NCBI GenBank assembly: GCA_018881555.1
Contig: JACAXG010000014.1
Span: 5,784,697-5,848,696, forward strand
DNA length: 64,000 bases
Origin: Amblyornis subalaris
Taxonomy: Eukaryota > Chordata > Aves > Passeriformes > Ptilonorhynchidae
Direction: 5' to 3'
Below the pieces are notes generated by a model. The model was not told the DNA's origin. It was given only the letters and a program-made list of their open reading frames with translations, and made no database searches. The position numbers and the translations under genes are program-made. Positions 1-13,147 of this stretch are shown in pieces. Position 1 is the first letter of the stretch; the number at the start of each line of letters is the position of its first letter.

Positions 1-1689
1 AAAGCAGTTGTTATTTTAAATCCTGGCTGCTACATCATTTAGCTATGATGTGTCCGTGGTTCTCCCACCATTTATTTGTGTAATCGAATCCTGTCTGAAA
101 ATCTGATGATGAACATGAATTGGAAACAGAACAACACAGTAATAAATGAACCTGCCATTTAGGAAATCTCTATTCCTGCATTACATTTAAGGTCTGTAAT
201 ACATTTTTAACTCTTTACATTTTTAAGCATCTGAGCCAGTCACCTTCTCTCACTCTCACACTCCTATCTGAATAGAGTTCTCTCAAACAATCCCTTTTCA
301 TCTATGAATTGATTGTTTGAATAAGACAGGTAAGATTAAGTGATTCACAGGTTCAACTTGCATCTGTTTATCTGAATTCAGACAAATATCAAAATCATTG
401 CAAATCACAATACTGGATATATTTACTTAGAGAAATGGCAAACAGTAGGTTGCTATTTTTATAATATGGCAAACAGTAGGCTGCTATTTTTATATTTTTT
501 TCTCTGTCTTAGCTGTCGAGTAAAGCAGAACTAAACACCAAATGCTTATGAGGCTTAAAATGAATGCCACATATTCATGTAATTTACATACTTGTAAAGC
601 CACAAAGAACTGTGCATAAACATTCCTTAATACCAGCAGCTAGGAGATAAATTGAAAATTATATATATACACCCACACAGGAAAAAAACAAAGGGTCTAA
701 AATATAGAAGGAGAAAGACAGAGAAACAGAGGTGTAGTTACAAGTTCTCGAGTTTCTATGGACCCAGAGGTGTGTAGGTCAGAAACATCATATACCTGCA
801 GTCATTCCTCAGGTCATTTGAAAAGTCATCAGTAGAGCAGCATAGGGAGTTGTAAGATAATCCTTAAATACCTGAATTACTTCCATCTGAAAAATTAATA
901 TAGCTTTGTATCACTGAGTAGTCTTCAGTCAATTCCAAATGTGCAGAAAGGTCATCTCATTTCATGGGAGTATTTGCCACATTACAGTTCGATTTCATCT
1001 GATTCAGAATAAAATCCCCTTATTTTTCAGTTTCCTATGAAAGAGAAAACCTGAGGTTTTCCAGTCAAAAAGGCTGCTGTAAGGTTTGGTACTTGGACAC
1101 TTTTGTCCTTGTCTTCAAGGAAGTTTGCCTGATTTGCTGCCCCAGATCTGTGGATTTTTGGAGAGTCTAACTACCAGTTCCAACTCAAGCTTTGATGTTC
1201 TAATGAGACAAAATAAAAGCTGTTTGGCTGACAGGTCACAAATGTCAAGGTTTGGATAAGACAGAATGCGTTTTTTATTAATTTTATTTTTTAATAATCT
1301 GTAAACTGCTTCTGTTTTCTCTCTTAACTGAAAGTAACTGTGTCCACAAATCCTGTGCAAAACTGATGCCAGTGTATGCACACACATCTAGTGTGTGCTA
1401 TGTCCTTGAAGAGGTAAACTAAGCAAGAACATCTTACAGATATGGAAAATATGGAAGATCAAGTCAGGATGTTTTAGTGACATTATTTTCAAAACGGAGG
1501 CATTTTCAAAGTGCTATTTAAATCATATGAAAATCTGTGAGGGTGCTACATGCCCGTTGGCACTGCAGCTTTGTGTGGTGAGAACAGGGTGCATGACAAA
1601 GCCTCTATCTCAGCAGTCATTAAAAAAAATAATAATGTGTTCTGGCACTGTTGTTGTTAACAGTCACCTCTGTTGCTTTGTTCCCTCAG
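1..1689 (+). other. NAALADL2: NAALADL2 intron, 3' part (upstream exon outside window)
   Basis: This is AT-rich non-coding sequence leading to the acceptor AG at 1688-1689. I see no exon-like frame with splice borders and no recognisable transposon in it. The only structure is a 29-nt direct duplication near 435-494, listed separately. Assignment as intron follows from the exon that starts at 1690 in phase 0 without an initiator context, which means coding sequence must precede it outside the window. Confidence 0.8.
435..494. repeat. Two-copy 29-nt direct repeat
   Basis: Positions 435-463 and 466-494 are the same 29-nt sequence apart from one T/C difference, separated by two bases. It starts with atggcaaacagtagg and ends in a T-rich part. 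It looks like a recent local tandem duplication (period 31 nt) within an intron. No function is apparent. Confidence 0.9.
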
Positions 1690-1840
1690 CTTTCCCTGTT
1701 GGAAGATGCAGGGTTTGGTGGTGTTCTGCTTTACGCTGATCCCTGTGACTTACCAAAGGCTGCGGATCTCGCTGACAAAGCGTTCATGGTTTCCTTGAAC
1801 AGCGGAGGAGATCCATCCACGCCTGGTTATGCCAGTATTG
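1690..1840 (+). CDS. NAALADL2: NAALADL2 internal exon: end of PA domain
   Basis: This 151-nt exon encodes 50 residues plus the first base of a split codon. It begins LSLLEDAGFGGVLLYADP and ends GGDPSTPGYASI. The pattern AGxxGVLLYxDP followed by GDPxTPGY is the signature of the protease-associated (PA) domain of the transferrin receptor / glutamate carboxypeptidase II (GCPII) family. The segment between the two motifs is much shorter than in GCPII and carries CDLPKAADLADKAF, which fits NAALADL2. Borders are ttccctcag at the acceptor (AG 1688-1689) and gtaagt at the donor (1841). It enters in phase 0 and leaves in phase 1. The open frame runs on both sides into intron, so its apparent ATG at 1651 is not a start. 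The family product is a type II membrane glycoprotein with an extracellular PA plus peptidase-like ectodomain. Its function is poorly defined. Confidence 0.93.
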
Positions 1841-4800
1841 GTAAGTTCTGGTCAAGGCTTACTCAGTTAATGGGCATTTTAATTCTCTGTGGATTGTAGC
1901 TGTGGGAGTTAAAACACTAAACCAAATGCTGCCTGACACAGAGGCTCTGAGTAAGGAAACACTGTGTAATGCAGCATGGATTAAAGGATGGAATCCAGTC
2001 TCGAAAGTGCTTTAAGCTCTTGGCACAAAGTCTGCACTCTAAATAATTTATTTTATTGCTTTTTGTGTCTGAGTATTCACACACTGAACCATTATTACTA
2101 CCTGCTTATTCTTATCCCATNAAAAAAAAAANCCCAAACTGTGAAGTACTAATCCAGAGGTTTCTGAGCATGTTCCACGGGATCTGTCTCCACTGAAAGA
2201 AGTATTCCCTTCATTCTGTCTTCCACTTTTATGCTATCAGTAATGGAAACTTCTGGTCAATAGGTGCAAGTGAAATGGAATTAGACACTTATATTTGAAA
2301 AGTTTTAAGAAAAAAACAGTGTTTCTAGTATCTGTGTGCAGTTATCACTTGAAGAGGATGTGGTCATTTAGCCTTGCTCAGCTCTGCCTGGATAGATTGG
2401 TTATTCTTTATTCTTCTCTAAATTCATGTATTTTTGAAGGATGGGAAATACAGGATTGATTTCAAGGAACAAAACAGTCTCAAGGAACAACATAGTATTA
2501 TATAATTTTATGTGGGTTTTTTTTTGAAGCAGTGTTAACAATAAATGGAAGCAGCAGCATATTTGACTTGTACGCGCTACTTAAATCTCCATTCTGGCAG
2601 TTCAGTGAATGTGTGTTCTGCTNCTCTGCAGCTTTTTCAGCTTTACAGCCCTTTTTACTATCTAACTATTTGGAAATGTATTAAGCAGCAGTCTATGAGT
2701 TTGTGGCAAGGCTTCATCAAGAATATTTTGTCCGGTTACTAGCTCAGGCATCTAAAGTCTGACTTGAATTGGCACTAAATCAACTGAGGCAACGTGGAGA
2801 TACTTCATGACTAGAATAGCAGAAAATAGAAATATTTGCCTGGTTGTCAAAGAAGGGTGTTAGCTATTCACAGCATGAATGCCTCGACAGCTCAGTGGGA
2901 AAGAAATTGCACATTTTCTAAGTGTCTCAGTGTACCTGACCCAGTGTTCTTAGAAGTGCCCTGGGAGCCACAGAGGTAAATATAACACTCTTCAAGCTTT
3001 ATTCTTGCTCATTTCATGGAGCTATTTGAAAAACAGTTTGTGGTGTCTCTGTCTGGCTGACTCCTTAATGTTTTATTTACCCTACATGAAAAGTAAAGCT
3101 AATTAAAACAGATAACACCAACATGAAGATGCCACTTCAGTGTCTAAACCTTCTGTGTTGGTTTTCTGTCAGTAAATGATCTCATCTGCAGTGTGCGTTC
3201 CAATCTNCAGTTTGGGAAAGAGAAGCTTAATTGTATGGACAATGGTGTTACAAGCACATTGATGGTTTATATAGAAGCCTTAGCGTGGCTTGTCTGTGGT
3301 TTTAAATCTCTGAGCAACGTTCATAAGCAAGAGAAGATTATCATGTTTAGGATCATTTATATTTTGATCATTGAATGCGATGATGAGCTGGAAAGAGCTC
3401 AAAGGAATACTTGAGCAACGCCTTTTTGATAGTTCTGTCACTGGAAGGTAGATCAGATGGAAGTCATTTCTGTGTTTCTGGTGAGGATTTTTTTTCTCTG
3501 GAGACTGTGAATGAACTTGCTTAGGGGTACCTTATGCCTGGGACAAACACAAATACATCTGGAGTGCAGCTTTTCCCTGAGGGATGCACTTGGATATAAA
3601 GAAGTTAAACTGCCCACGTGTGGGATAAAAGAGCCAAAGAGCCGGGGTTGCCCCTTTCACTTTGATTCACAGAGTGTAATAAGCACTACAAGAGGTTTTA
3701 TTGGAAGCTCCTGCTTAAATTATTGGCATATCTTTGACACCATCTGCACTTCACACTTTGCCAGAAGAACTGTTACTATCACAGTCTCTGGACTGCTCCT
3801 GCCACCATCCTCCCTTTTACTGGGAAATTCCTGGTAAGATGGGTGGTCCAAAGCTAATCTTGGACTCGGTGAATAAAAGGTAGGAAACATGGATTTTCAT
3901 GCTGCTGCCTGTGTCTCTCACATTCTTTTAGTCTGAAAACAAGTTTCTCTGTGGTATCAGAGTACTGGAATGCTTCAGTTTTTTCCTAGAAAAAAAGTCT
4001 TCAGGAAATGGTATCATTTGCAGATCTTTTCTCAAAGTTGACAACATTTTAAAATGGGATTTATGTAATAGTTCAGAGAGAATTTTGGAGTTCTCATGAG
4101 GTTTCAGCTCACATTTTCTGTTTCATGAAGATTAAATGCTGCAGTTCTGCATGTGAATCATCTTGAATGTATAGAAATAGCTTGAGGATGGGTTTGAGAT
4201 GCCAGCTACCTGTGAGTAGAATGATTTTATTGAATTCTGTTTAACAAAGGGGAAAAAGTAATGATGAGAAGGGGAAGTGAACAGCACTCATGTAAAAGTT
4301 TCTCCAGCTCACTTTCATAATTCAATACTCCTGTTCTTAAGACTCTTCCAATCCTATGTCATATCAGTCCTGAAACAATCATATGAGCCTTTGTGAGCAT
4401 CAGTTCTGCCTTTGTGATTCTGATTGCCAAAGACTAGTCTCCTTCATTTTTAGAAATCTTTCTTCTGTGTTCCTTCTTTTGAAACGAAACAGATCCAGGG
4501 GGTGAAACTCAAGGAATTAAACATACAGGATGAGGAAGCTTGAGAGGGAAATAAGAGACTTGCATGGCAAAAATTGTCTTGAAAATAAAGTTTGGAAGAA
4601 TAGCATAAAACTTGAGTGACTTCCCATCTACTTTCCTTTTTCCATTTTGACTTTTTGACTGCTGCACTTCCTTTCACCCACCTTTGTATGGCAGACACAT
4701 ATTAGATTTCTCCATTGCTAGACTTCAGAGCTGTTTTAAATCAAATTTGTTCCCACACAGGAAATGGCTCAGTAAACAAAAATATGGGTAGAATCTATTT

Positions 4801-7800
4801 GTCAATCCTAGTATGTAAATAGAAAAGTGGCATTGTGATAAGCACTAAGAACCCTGCCCATGAGATAAGGTGCCTCATAATGGAATCCCTATCTGTGCAG
4901 TGGGGGAACAGAAATTATTTCATGAAGAATTCGGATGGCATCATAGAAAATCCTGTGAGCTTAAAAATGCTGAAATATAACAGCTGTAAAATACAATCTT
5001 ATGATATCAGCTGGAGTTTCAAGTGTAATGTTGTTTTAGGGAATTGCTATGCAGAGGTTATAACAGTAAGAAATAGGGGTATATTTGGAAGTCATCTGTG
5101 GTTCAGGTCAGTGTTAACAGCTAGTCATGTGAGCCATAGTAGAGGAATTTGGGTGAAAAAATCAGTGACACAGGAAACGCACAGTGCCCCTAGAATTGTG
5201 AATAGTGAACATTATTCAGACAGAAGAATTGACATGAGCATCCCTCGAACATTGCTAATAGGATTTGATTTCAGAGGAAGGGAAAGAAAGACAATGAATT
5301 GGTGAGGTGTTGATCAACTGCAGGCCACAGCTGAGGCCATCAGCAAAGTCAGTGATGCCTCTGAAAATGTATTTAAGAAAGGCTGAAAATGCTGGACAGG
5401 CAGGGGAGTGAAACTGGGGCTGGAAAAGGGCAGGGTGACAGTGCTGTTCTAATCATTTCGGTTTTGTTTCTCATGATCCAAATGTATTTTAATTAGCAAT
5501 TGCTGACACTGTTTTGCCCATGGTGGTGATTGATNAGTGATCTCTCTGCCTTTACTGTGATCAGTCATCTTTTCCATCTTACTTCCCTCTTATCCTGTGT
5601 GGAGTAGAGGGAACGAGAGAGTGGCCGGGTAGGTGTCTGGAAGCTGGCCAAGGTTTACCCACCTGTTCANCAGAAGTTAAACACCAAATATGCATCATCA
5701 AAACCCCGTGACTTCTATTTTGTTTAGTCNTGTGCCATCCTTTTATTGAGCTTAGCCAGTTCTTCTGCAGCAAACACAGGGAACTGCTGCCACTGCTTGG
5801 AATGTGGGTAGGTAGGTACATGCTGCGATGGGAATGTGTGCCTGCTTTATTTTAGTCAGCCCTGTGCTTCTGTATGTTTAGTTGTGCCCTGCCTAATATC
5901 AGAGTTTGTCCTTTGTGTCCTTCCTTTCATGATATTTTCCTCCTCTGAAGCCACCAGCTGAGCAGGAGTTAGCTGGGAAATAGAACGTTGTGTAATGGTT
6001 TTAACCATGCATGTGCAACATATGTTCTAAAATGGTTTGTTATAAATCATCATGACTTTTTACAAGATGTCCTCAGCTCTGGTTTGTCTGTTCTTTTTAA
6101 GAACAAAACAGAGTCACAAGGATATATTTTCTGTGCTTGCCTTTGCAGCTGTGGAGATGATTCTGAGAATAATTTTTTTCTTTTCTTTTTCAAGATTTGT
6201 GTTTGCTTTCTGCTAATAACATCAGAAATACAAAGATAATTTTGTGTAAAACGACTGTCTACAGTCGGGCTTCTGGGTATTGTTTGATTTTCCTTGAGGA
6301 CAGAGAAGGTGGGAAGAAAAGAAAAGCTTAAGTTTCATGTCACAGTTTAGGTGTGCATATATATGTTTACATGTACTCTTGATCATTTTATTTTGTTATT
6401 TATGACATGATTTCAGTGGTTGCCATAAAAACCCACTCACTATCATTCCAACTACACTGCTCTATCTGTGTTATTTTCTGTATGAAGAAAAATCAGTGCT
6501 AATGCAGTAGAAAGGTAAATCTTTGGAAAATACTGGCCTTTGAATAGTGGATGCAGTAAGTAATAATTTCAGCAGATTTTCAATAAAACCTGTAGCACTA
6601 ATGGTTCAAGAGGTATCTAAATCCATTATCTGCCTCTTGAGATTTTGCAGGATATAATAAAGCAACTAAGTTTCTATGTAAGAACCAAATTACATAGAAA
6701 GTCTGAGATTTTTGGATTTGTGGTTTTTAGGTTTTCCTCCTGTCTGGCTTTCAGTTAGGCTTGCATGTATTTAAAACTGACAGAATTGGTTGGGTATCAA
6801 GATATTTCAAGCTCACAGTTTTGAGTGTGTGGACCTCTGTATTGTATATCAGATACCACTTTATCTTCTACTAAGCTGCCTATAATTTTTTGTTGGAAGC
6901 AAATTTGAATTGAAAACATTGTGATTNTATTAATTAGAGTCTTAGAAGAAGAGAGGAGAAATCACTGCCAGTGGTACTGGAATAGCTTGCTAGCAGTGTA
7001 TGTGTCATTTGACTTTTGCAAATGCCATACGGAAACATATGGTCAAAACTTTCCTCCGTTTCAAACAGAAAATTATTAAAAAATGTGAATTTATAAGAGA
7101 AGTGGATTGCACAAGTGATGAACACCAGATTATTTGAAAACAGCAAATCAGCAGCTCCTATGCTGTAAAATTAGCTCAGTGGAAAACATACTGACTAAGT
7201 TCTTCCTGATGTTTTATAAGTTGCAGAGGACTTCTCAATGTTTTTGACATTTCAGACAATTTCAAACTACTACTAAACAGCTGTGACTCCCTACAGAATG
7301 TTTTCCAGTGAAGCTGCTTTTTCTCTGATCCAGCAAAAACAGCATTTTAAATGGAGTCCAGATTAGATTTTTGAAGCTCCCCAAGTCTCAAGTGAATTTA
7401 GAATTCTTAAATCTTTTGTGCAGTCATGATTGAAACTAATCCTGCCANAGCTTTGCTGACATATTTCAGCCCAGCATAATTTGTGCAAGTGAGCTAATTC
7501 AATATGTGCTCACAAAACAGCAAACATCCGTGCATGGCAGTGAATCCAGCTGGTGTCTTGGAATCTGCTCCTGCAGGCTGCCTGCTGAGTCTGGTTGAAC
7601 TCGGCTGTCTTTGCATGGACTATGAATTTGGGATGGGAGGGTATGGGANGGGAGGATGTACAGCTCCTGGCTGTACATGGGAATAGTCTTAANAAGCAGA
7701 TGAGACCCAAGACAGGATATTGAGGAAATACTTTACTAGATTTATGTGTGTGGCTGAGGAGAGGAAAAGCAAAGGCAAAGGAGTGGATTGTTGTGCTTTT

Positions 7801-9683
7801 GCAGAGGTAACAATATATAACAACTCATTTTAAGAATGAAAAAAGCTCTGAACTGTCAGCCTGAGGCCAGTTTTATGGACCACGTGCTCTGTGGCCAGTC
7901 ATTTGCTACTTAACACCCTTCTGTGGCATTACTGTGCTTTTTCTAATCCCCTGTCTTTCACAGCCTTTGCCAGTGTCTTCACTGTCTTGCAGGTGAGGGT
8001 TGTTTTCTTTCAGAGCCCAATTAATCTGATGTTACTTGATATTTTTTTTCCTCCAGCCGTGTCTTAACAGATGGGCAGGAAATTTTAGTAGCACTTGTAC
8101 TTGAAATCTGAGTTTATCACAAAAGCATACCTAGAAATAGCAAACCAGTACAGTTCCTATCGTGTCTTGGTAATTGCAGCCTGCAAACATTTCTTTGTTC
8201 ACTGCAACTGAAGCTCTTGCTTAGACCAATATCAAATTGGTGACATCAGCTCTCCACTGCGAGCAAACAACAGTGGAATTGTTGGGGATCCAGAAAGGGC
8301 TAAGAACAGTAAGTAGGAACCTTTTGAGTGGACTTGGTTTTGTAGGCTCCAAAACTTTGGTTTCAGTAAAACAACCTCAGTGTCCTATGCCTGCTTTTCC
8401 TGTGTTTCTTATAGTTGAGTGTGATTATCACCTTCTTCCATTGCAGGTGATACAGTGCACATTTTGGAAAATGATACTTGTCAAAATTTAAAAGATTCCC
8501 TCCAAATAAGATTGTTAATGCAGTTTAGATTTAAAACTGGTAGTTAATTTTTCTGTGAAAGGTTAAGTTTAATTAAAAGCATGTTTTTGTGAATTTAAGC
8601 TGAATTTAGTGGTTTATTAAGTGTTGATTTAGTTTTGTACACAGAAAGGAGATCTTGAAAAGCTGTTAATTTCTGTTTTAAATCTAAAAACAATTGAACT
8701 TTTCTGTGTAAAAGTTGATGAAATATAGGGAAGAGATAAAAGGGTTAAGTGATTGAACAATTTGAACATACTGGACCCATTTCACTATTAGTTGTGCCTT
8801 TTTCGTAATCAATTTTGTATGTACAAAGCAAGTTTTTTGGAGAAGACTTTTATTTGAGCATGCTGCAAAGATGACATGTCAGAGTAAAAAGCAGGCATTT
8901 CTGGTAAGTTATTATCTGTACATGGTTATTAATGTGCTGTAATTGCCAGAAACACAACTGTCTCAAAGTACAGAGCCTGGTCAGATTCTACCAATAATTT
9001 TGTCCAGAGGGAAAAATGTCAGAACCAGAATGATTGTAAAGCAGTTTAGATACTCCTTACAGGAAGATAAAGTGGATAGTAGATATTTATCTATATCTAA
9101 ATAAATAAACTGTATTTCCTAGTAAAGCTTGACTAACTTTCCCATGCTTTTGTATGTGTCTGTATTACCATGGTGTTTTATCCTTCCTGTGCTCAGGTTG
9201 GGATACCACAATGTAACTCTTACTTATTGCAGTTAACACCTGCAAGTGCACCTGCACGGTACCAAGAGCACCATAAAGTCAGCTGGCTGATTGTTTAAGC
9301 AATTAAAGATATAATTAGTTTTATAATTGAATTTTTTCCTAGTGCGGTTCGAGTACTGAAAGCCAGACTAAACCAAACCATCTTTAATTTGACTTGATCT
9401 TTGTTCCAGCTCAGTGCTTTACCATATCCAGCAGCTGCATAAAAAAGATAATAGCACCTCTTCCTACTTTCAGACAGGTAGGAGCTCCCCCAGAAGAAAA
9501 CCTAATCATCTTGAAATGGAGATGGGGAAAATACTTTATCATTGCATAAATTTGTACTATCATATTATATGGTATTGACCTGCAGAACACTAAAAGGCAT
9601 TAGTAATTCACTTCAGTTTGGGCTTGGCCCATTTTCCAAAGCATTTTGCTTGTACTTTTTAAAGGGTTGTTGGTTTGGGTTTG

Positions 9684-9700
9684 TTTTTTTTTTTTTTTTT
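9684..9700. repeat. Poly-T run (17 T)
   Basis: A 17-base T run flanked by G-rich bases. It sits just before a G+C-richer segment (9720-10330). On the minus strand it would read as a poly-A tail following that segment. I see no AATAAA signal next to it and no target-site duplication, so a retrocopy is not supported. Confidence 0.85.
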
Positions 9701-12700
9701 GGTTTTTAGACTTGCACTGTTTTCCTTCCCTTCAGAGACAGGAGAACGCTCTGCCCAGGGGAGCTGGGAAGAGCTGGGAGGGGTGGGAAAGAGAGGAGTG
9801 TCTGTTGTGATGGTTTAGTTGGTTAGCAAAGGACATCGAGAATGGTGAAGGACGCTTGTGAGACAACAGGGAAAACAGTAGATTTTCATCAAATGTGATC
9901 ACAACCATCCAAACGTACGGAGGAGGGGGGTGGTGTCAGTGACAGTGCACCCCAGGGAGTGGTGGACCATGGGGTGGCTGGGATCTCTCTCATCACTCAG
10001 GGTTCCCAGGCCATCAGGGCTTGCCCTGGACGGTGAATTTACATCTTCCTCTAAAACTCGTTGTTCCCTCTGTCATGCTGCTCGGTATCACAGCTGTTCG
10101 GATGATGAAGGCTCCTTAGGTATGGCGGAATGTAGCCTTGGAAAATGCACTTGGAACAGGGAAGAAATGAGGCATCACGTCCAGTGGTGTTCCATGGATG
10201 AGTGGAGCTTCCTCTGCCTGGTTAACCCTCTCTGGGTGATTTTTAGGTGTGATGTTATGAACCACTGTGGACGAGTTGCCAGAGTTCACTCAGTGTGACT
10301 GGAGGCGTGGGGACTTCATCCTTGAGGGACATTGGGTGAATTTACTGTGGCTGGTACAAAGCTGCAAGACTCCTTTATGTAAGAGACTGCATCCGTTTTG
10401 ATGCAGTTTTCTCTCCTTTCCTCTACAGAAAAATTTAAAATGCTCTGACGTTTGCTGTGTGAAAACACAGAGCTTCATTTCGGGAAGGNGATAGTACTGG
10501 AAAAAATACTCAGGGGTAGAGGTGGCCAAGGGTCAGCTGTGCAGTGCAAGAGAATTTCACAAGAGTGAGGGAATGTCTCTGACAAGGAGGCAGTCACAGC
10601 TCACCAAGCTTGTTTCTTCAGTGCTTTTGGGCTGTCCTGGATGCAGTGGTGCCAGTCAATATTTGCTCTGTGGTGGGTACGATGCCAGAATGAGAAGCAG
10701 TCAGTTTGCTGGCAGATGCTTTTGTTTTTCCTGACGTGTTTTTCATGTGCGAAACCAGGTAATGAGAACGATTTTAATAAACCTTTGAAACCTTTGATAA
10801 CCGTTTCAGTTTCAATTAGGACAAGTATTTGCACAAAGTGTGTGTTACTTCCAGTACTTCTTATATAGTAATTTTACATAGCTGACAGGTGGGTCTATTG
10901 AGTTAGTGGGGAAGAAAAAAGCGTGAAGCCTCTTGGGTTATTTAAAACCTCGTTGAAGTCATGGATCTTTTAGAATAATGATATAATGATTTGCATATTT
11001 ATTTAAAATATTGTGCTATAGGGACCACCCTTTAAAAAATATATAATGAACAAATTAGGCAGCTTGTACTGCCTAATTGGGAGGGAATTTTTTTTTTCTT
11101 CTAGCAGATGTCAGCTGAAGCTGACACGTGGTGACAATCTATTCCTTTCTGGTGTAATGCTCATAACAAAGAGACTAATTTTAGAACAGCTGGCTTACTC
11201 GTGTTTTAAAATGCCTAGGTTTGTTGGGTTTTTTCTTGATTTCCAAGCATCAGTGGTCTTTCAACTAGTCCACTGTGTGATTTCTGCCAAGCCTAGTTTA
11301 ATCCATGACTGCAAGGGATTTTCAGCAGTATTTTGCATACTCTNGGAGTACTGAACCACACATTGCCAAGCCTTCAGCAGCTACAACTTGGGCAGTAGTA
11401 AGTTTTGCTTACTATTGTAGTAAATTAGGTGTAAAGTTGAGGTAAAACGAAGAATTAATTCCCTTATGTGTTACTCTGCTCCCTCTCAAAAGTGCACCAT
11501 CTTTGAGTTTTGCTGGTAAAGAGGCAAAATATTTCTCTGGGCCAGTAGTGGTACTTGGTGCTAATTCATTGAAAAAAGAGATACAACACCTGGCATGGAC
11601 TGACTTGAGGAATGTTTTAAAAGTTCCCCAGAAAGAGAGAATATAGGCTTTGTAGAGGTAGTGTGAGTGGAACATCTCTTGAGTTAACACTGGGTGATTC
11701 ATTTAAGAAGAGTTGTATGTATGTTGTGTGGGTCATTTCATAGAAGTATTTTTGAGTTTTGGTTTTTGGTTTTTTTAAAGGCGTGGGGTGGATNGTATGA
11801 AATTCACTAGTACCAAAAAAAAGAGGTATTAAATAACCACTTATTGTGTTCGATTAGTTTTACTTTGGCGTCACATTTGATTTGTAAACCATAGGTCCTT
11901 AGGTGCTCTTACCTCTTTTTTAATATTAGTATTTTTGTTTTTAAGTGAAAGCATTACTTTCTGACCATCAAGATACTGGAGGAAGTATCTTGCCTAAAAG
12001 TGCAGCTTGACTGCACTGTCTAATAAATTAATAAAAAAAGAAAAAAAAAAAACCAGAATGCAAATGAGGAAAACATTCATGGATTTTAAGTAGGTGTCAT
12101 AACTGCATTATTCAGATTTTTACATAATTTTTGTTTGTTAATACAACACATCAAAGCATAGTAAATAGGTATGCTTAGAACACTTAGGCAGGAGCAGTAC
12201 TCTGGTCAGCAATGTTTTCCAGAAATTATAGCTTCAGTTTTATTTTTCGAGTTTCTGGCAATTTCATCTCAGACAAAACACATCTGTGTTTCTGGAGTCT
12301 GGGTTTATCCTCTGATTTACCCAGTGGACCTGTAATTCTGAACTCTGAAGCCCTGATTTAGGGATCAGTGCTTTAAGATAAGATTTAGGTACATCTCTCA
12401 TTTGCTTTGTAAGATGAAAAGTTGAATTACAAATCCTGTAATAGATTTACAAATCCTAAAGCATATGTAGAAATACTGCGAGACTTACAAATTGTAACAT
12501 AAATCTTGATAGAGTGATTTTTAGCTACATAAATCTATACTCATTTCTAAGGTAAAATCTCTGTGATCCCAGCAGAGATCATTCTTGAATTTTAATGTCT
12601 CTCCTGGTTTTGGGTCAGGTTCTTTCTGATTTGTTTCTACAGGACTTATGTTTATTAAAATACTTTTGTTTCAATTGCTCCTTCAACTTTGTAGAATGAA

Positions 12701-13039
12701 AAAAAAATAGAGAGGAGTCGCCATTCATGGAAGCTGTTACAAAAACTGTTTCCTGATGGTTCTGTTACAGCACAAATGGACAAGTGAAACTTGCAGGAAA
12801 GTGCTGTGATTCTGTAAGATGTTTCTGTCCTGGCACACCTACCTCACTATGGGTCCGTTTGTGAACAGATATTCTAATGTCTTGTCTTGCCTTAAGATGG
12901 GAAAAATCCTATCTTCGATTTTTCATTGCTTATTCTTTGTTTTTATTGTGTTTTGAGTATTTGAGTACTGTGAATACCAGATTTACTGCTGGGGGGGCCA
13001 ACCCTGGAACTGATTGCACAGAGCTTGTTTCCCAGAGAA

Positions 13040-13147
13040 ACCCAAAAAGCTGGTCCTGAGCTGCCTGATCTGGCAGTGCTTTGAGCAGGTTGGGCTGGGT
13101 GGTCTCCAGAGGTCCTTCCCACCATGAGCTGTGATTCTGGGATCAGG
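13040..13147 (+). mobile_element. CR1 LINE 3' end fragment
   Basis: The stretch around 13090-13142 has the typical CR1 3' tail order: a GGTTGGGCTGGGTGGTCTCC block, then AGAGGTCCTTCCCACCAT, then GAGCTGTGATTCTGGGA. This is close to the 3' untranslated end of avian CR1 elements, in sense orientation relative to the host gene. It is a 5'-truncated fragment with no coding capacity, which is usual for CR1. The 5' boundary is uncertain; about 13055 is where similarity becomes clear. Confidence 0.85.

Noticed and set aside
1651..1899. 82-codon frame starting with ATG over the first exon as a separate small gene
   Set aside because: Only 1690-1840 matches NAALADL2; the ATG and the tail after gtaagt are intronic.
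4835..5305. 156-codon + strand open frame
   Set aside because: AT-driven composition, no recognisable motif and no exon borders or regulatory context. Frames of this length are expected by chance in tens of kilobases of intron.
5320..5460. G+C-richer stretch considered as a solo LTR
   Set aside because: No terminal TG...CA pair, no target duplication and no recognised LTR words.
9930..10298. 122-codon + strand open frame in the G+C-rich segment
   Set aside because: No known protein features; longer open frames are expected where G+C is higher. The segment itself is kept as a finding.
11990..12060. AATAAA-type words followed by an A-run as a processed pseudogene tail
   Set aside because: The sequence upstream has no gene similarity, and no target-site duplication is visible.
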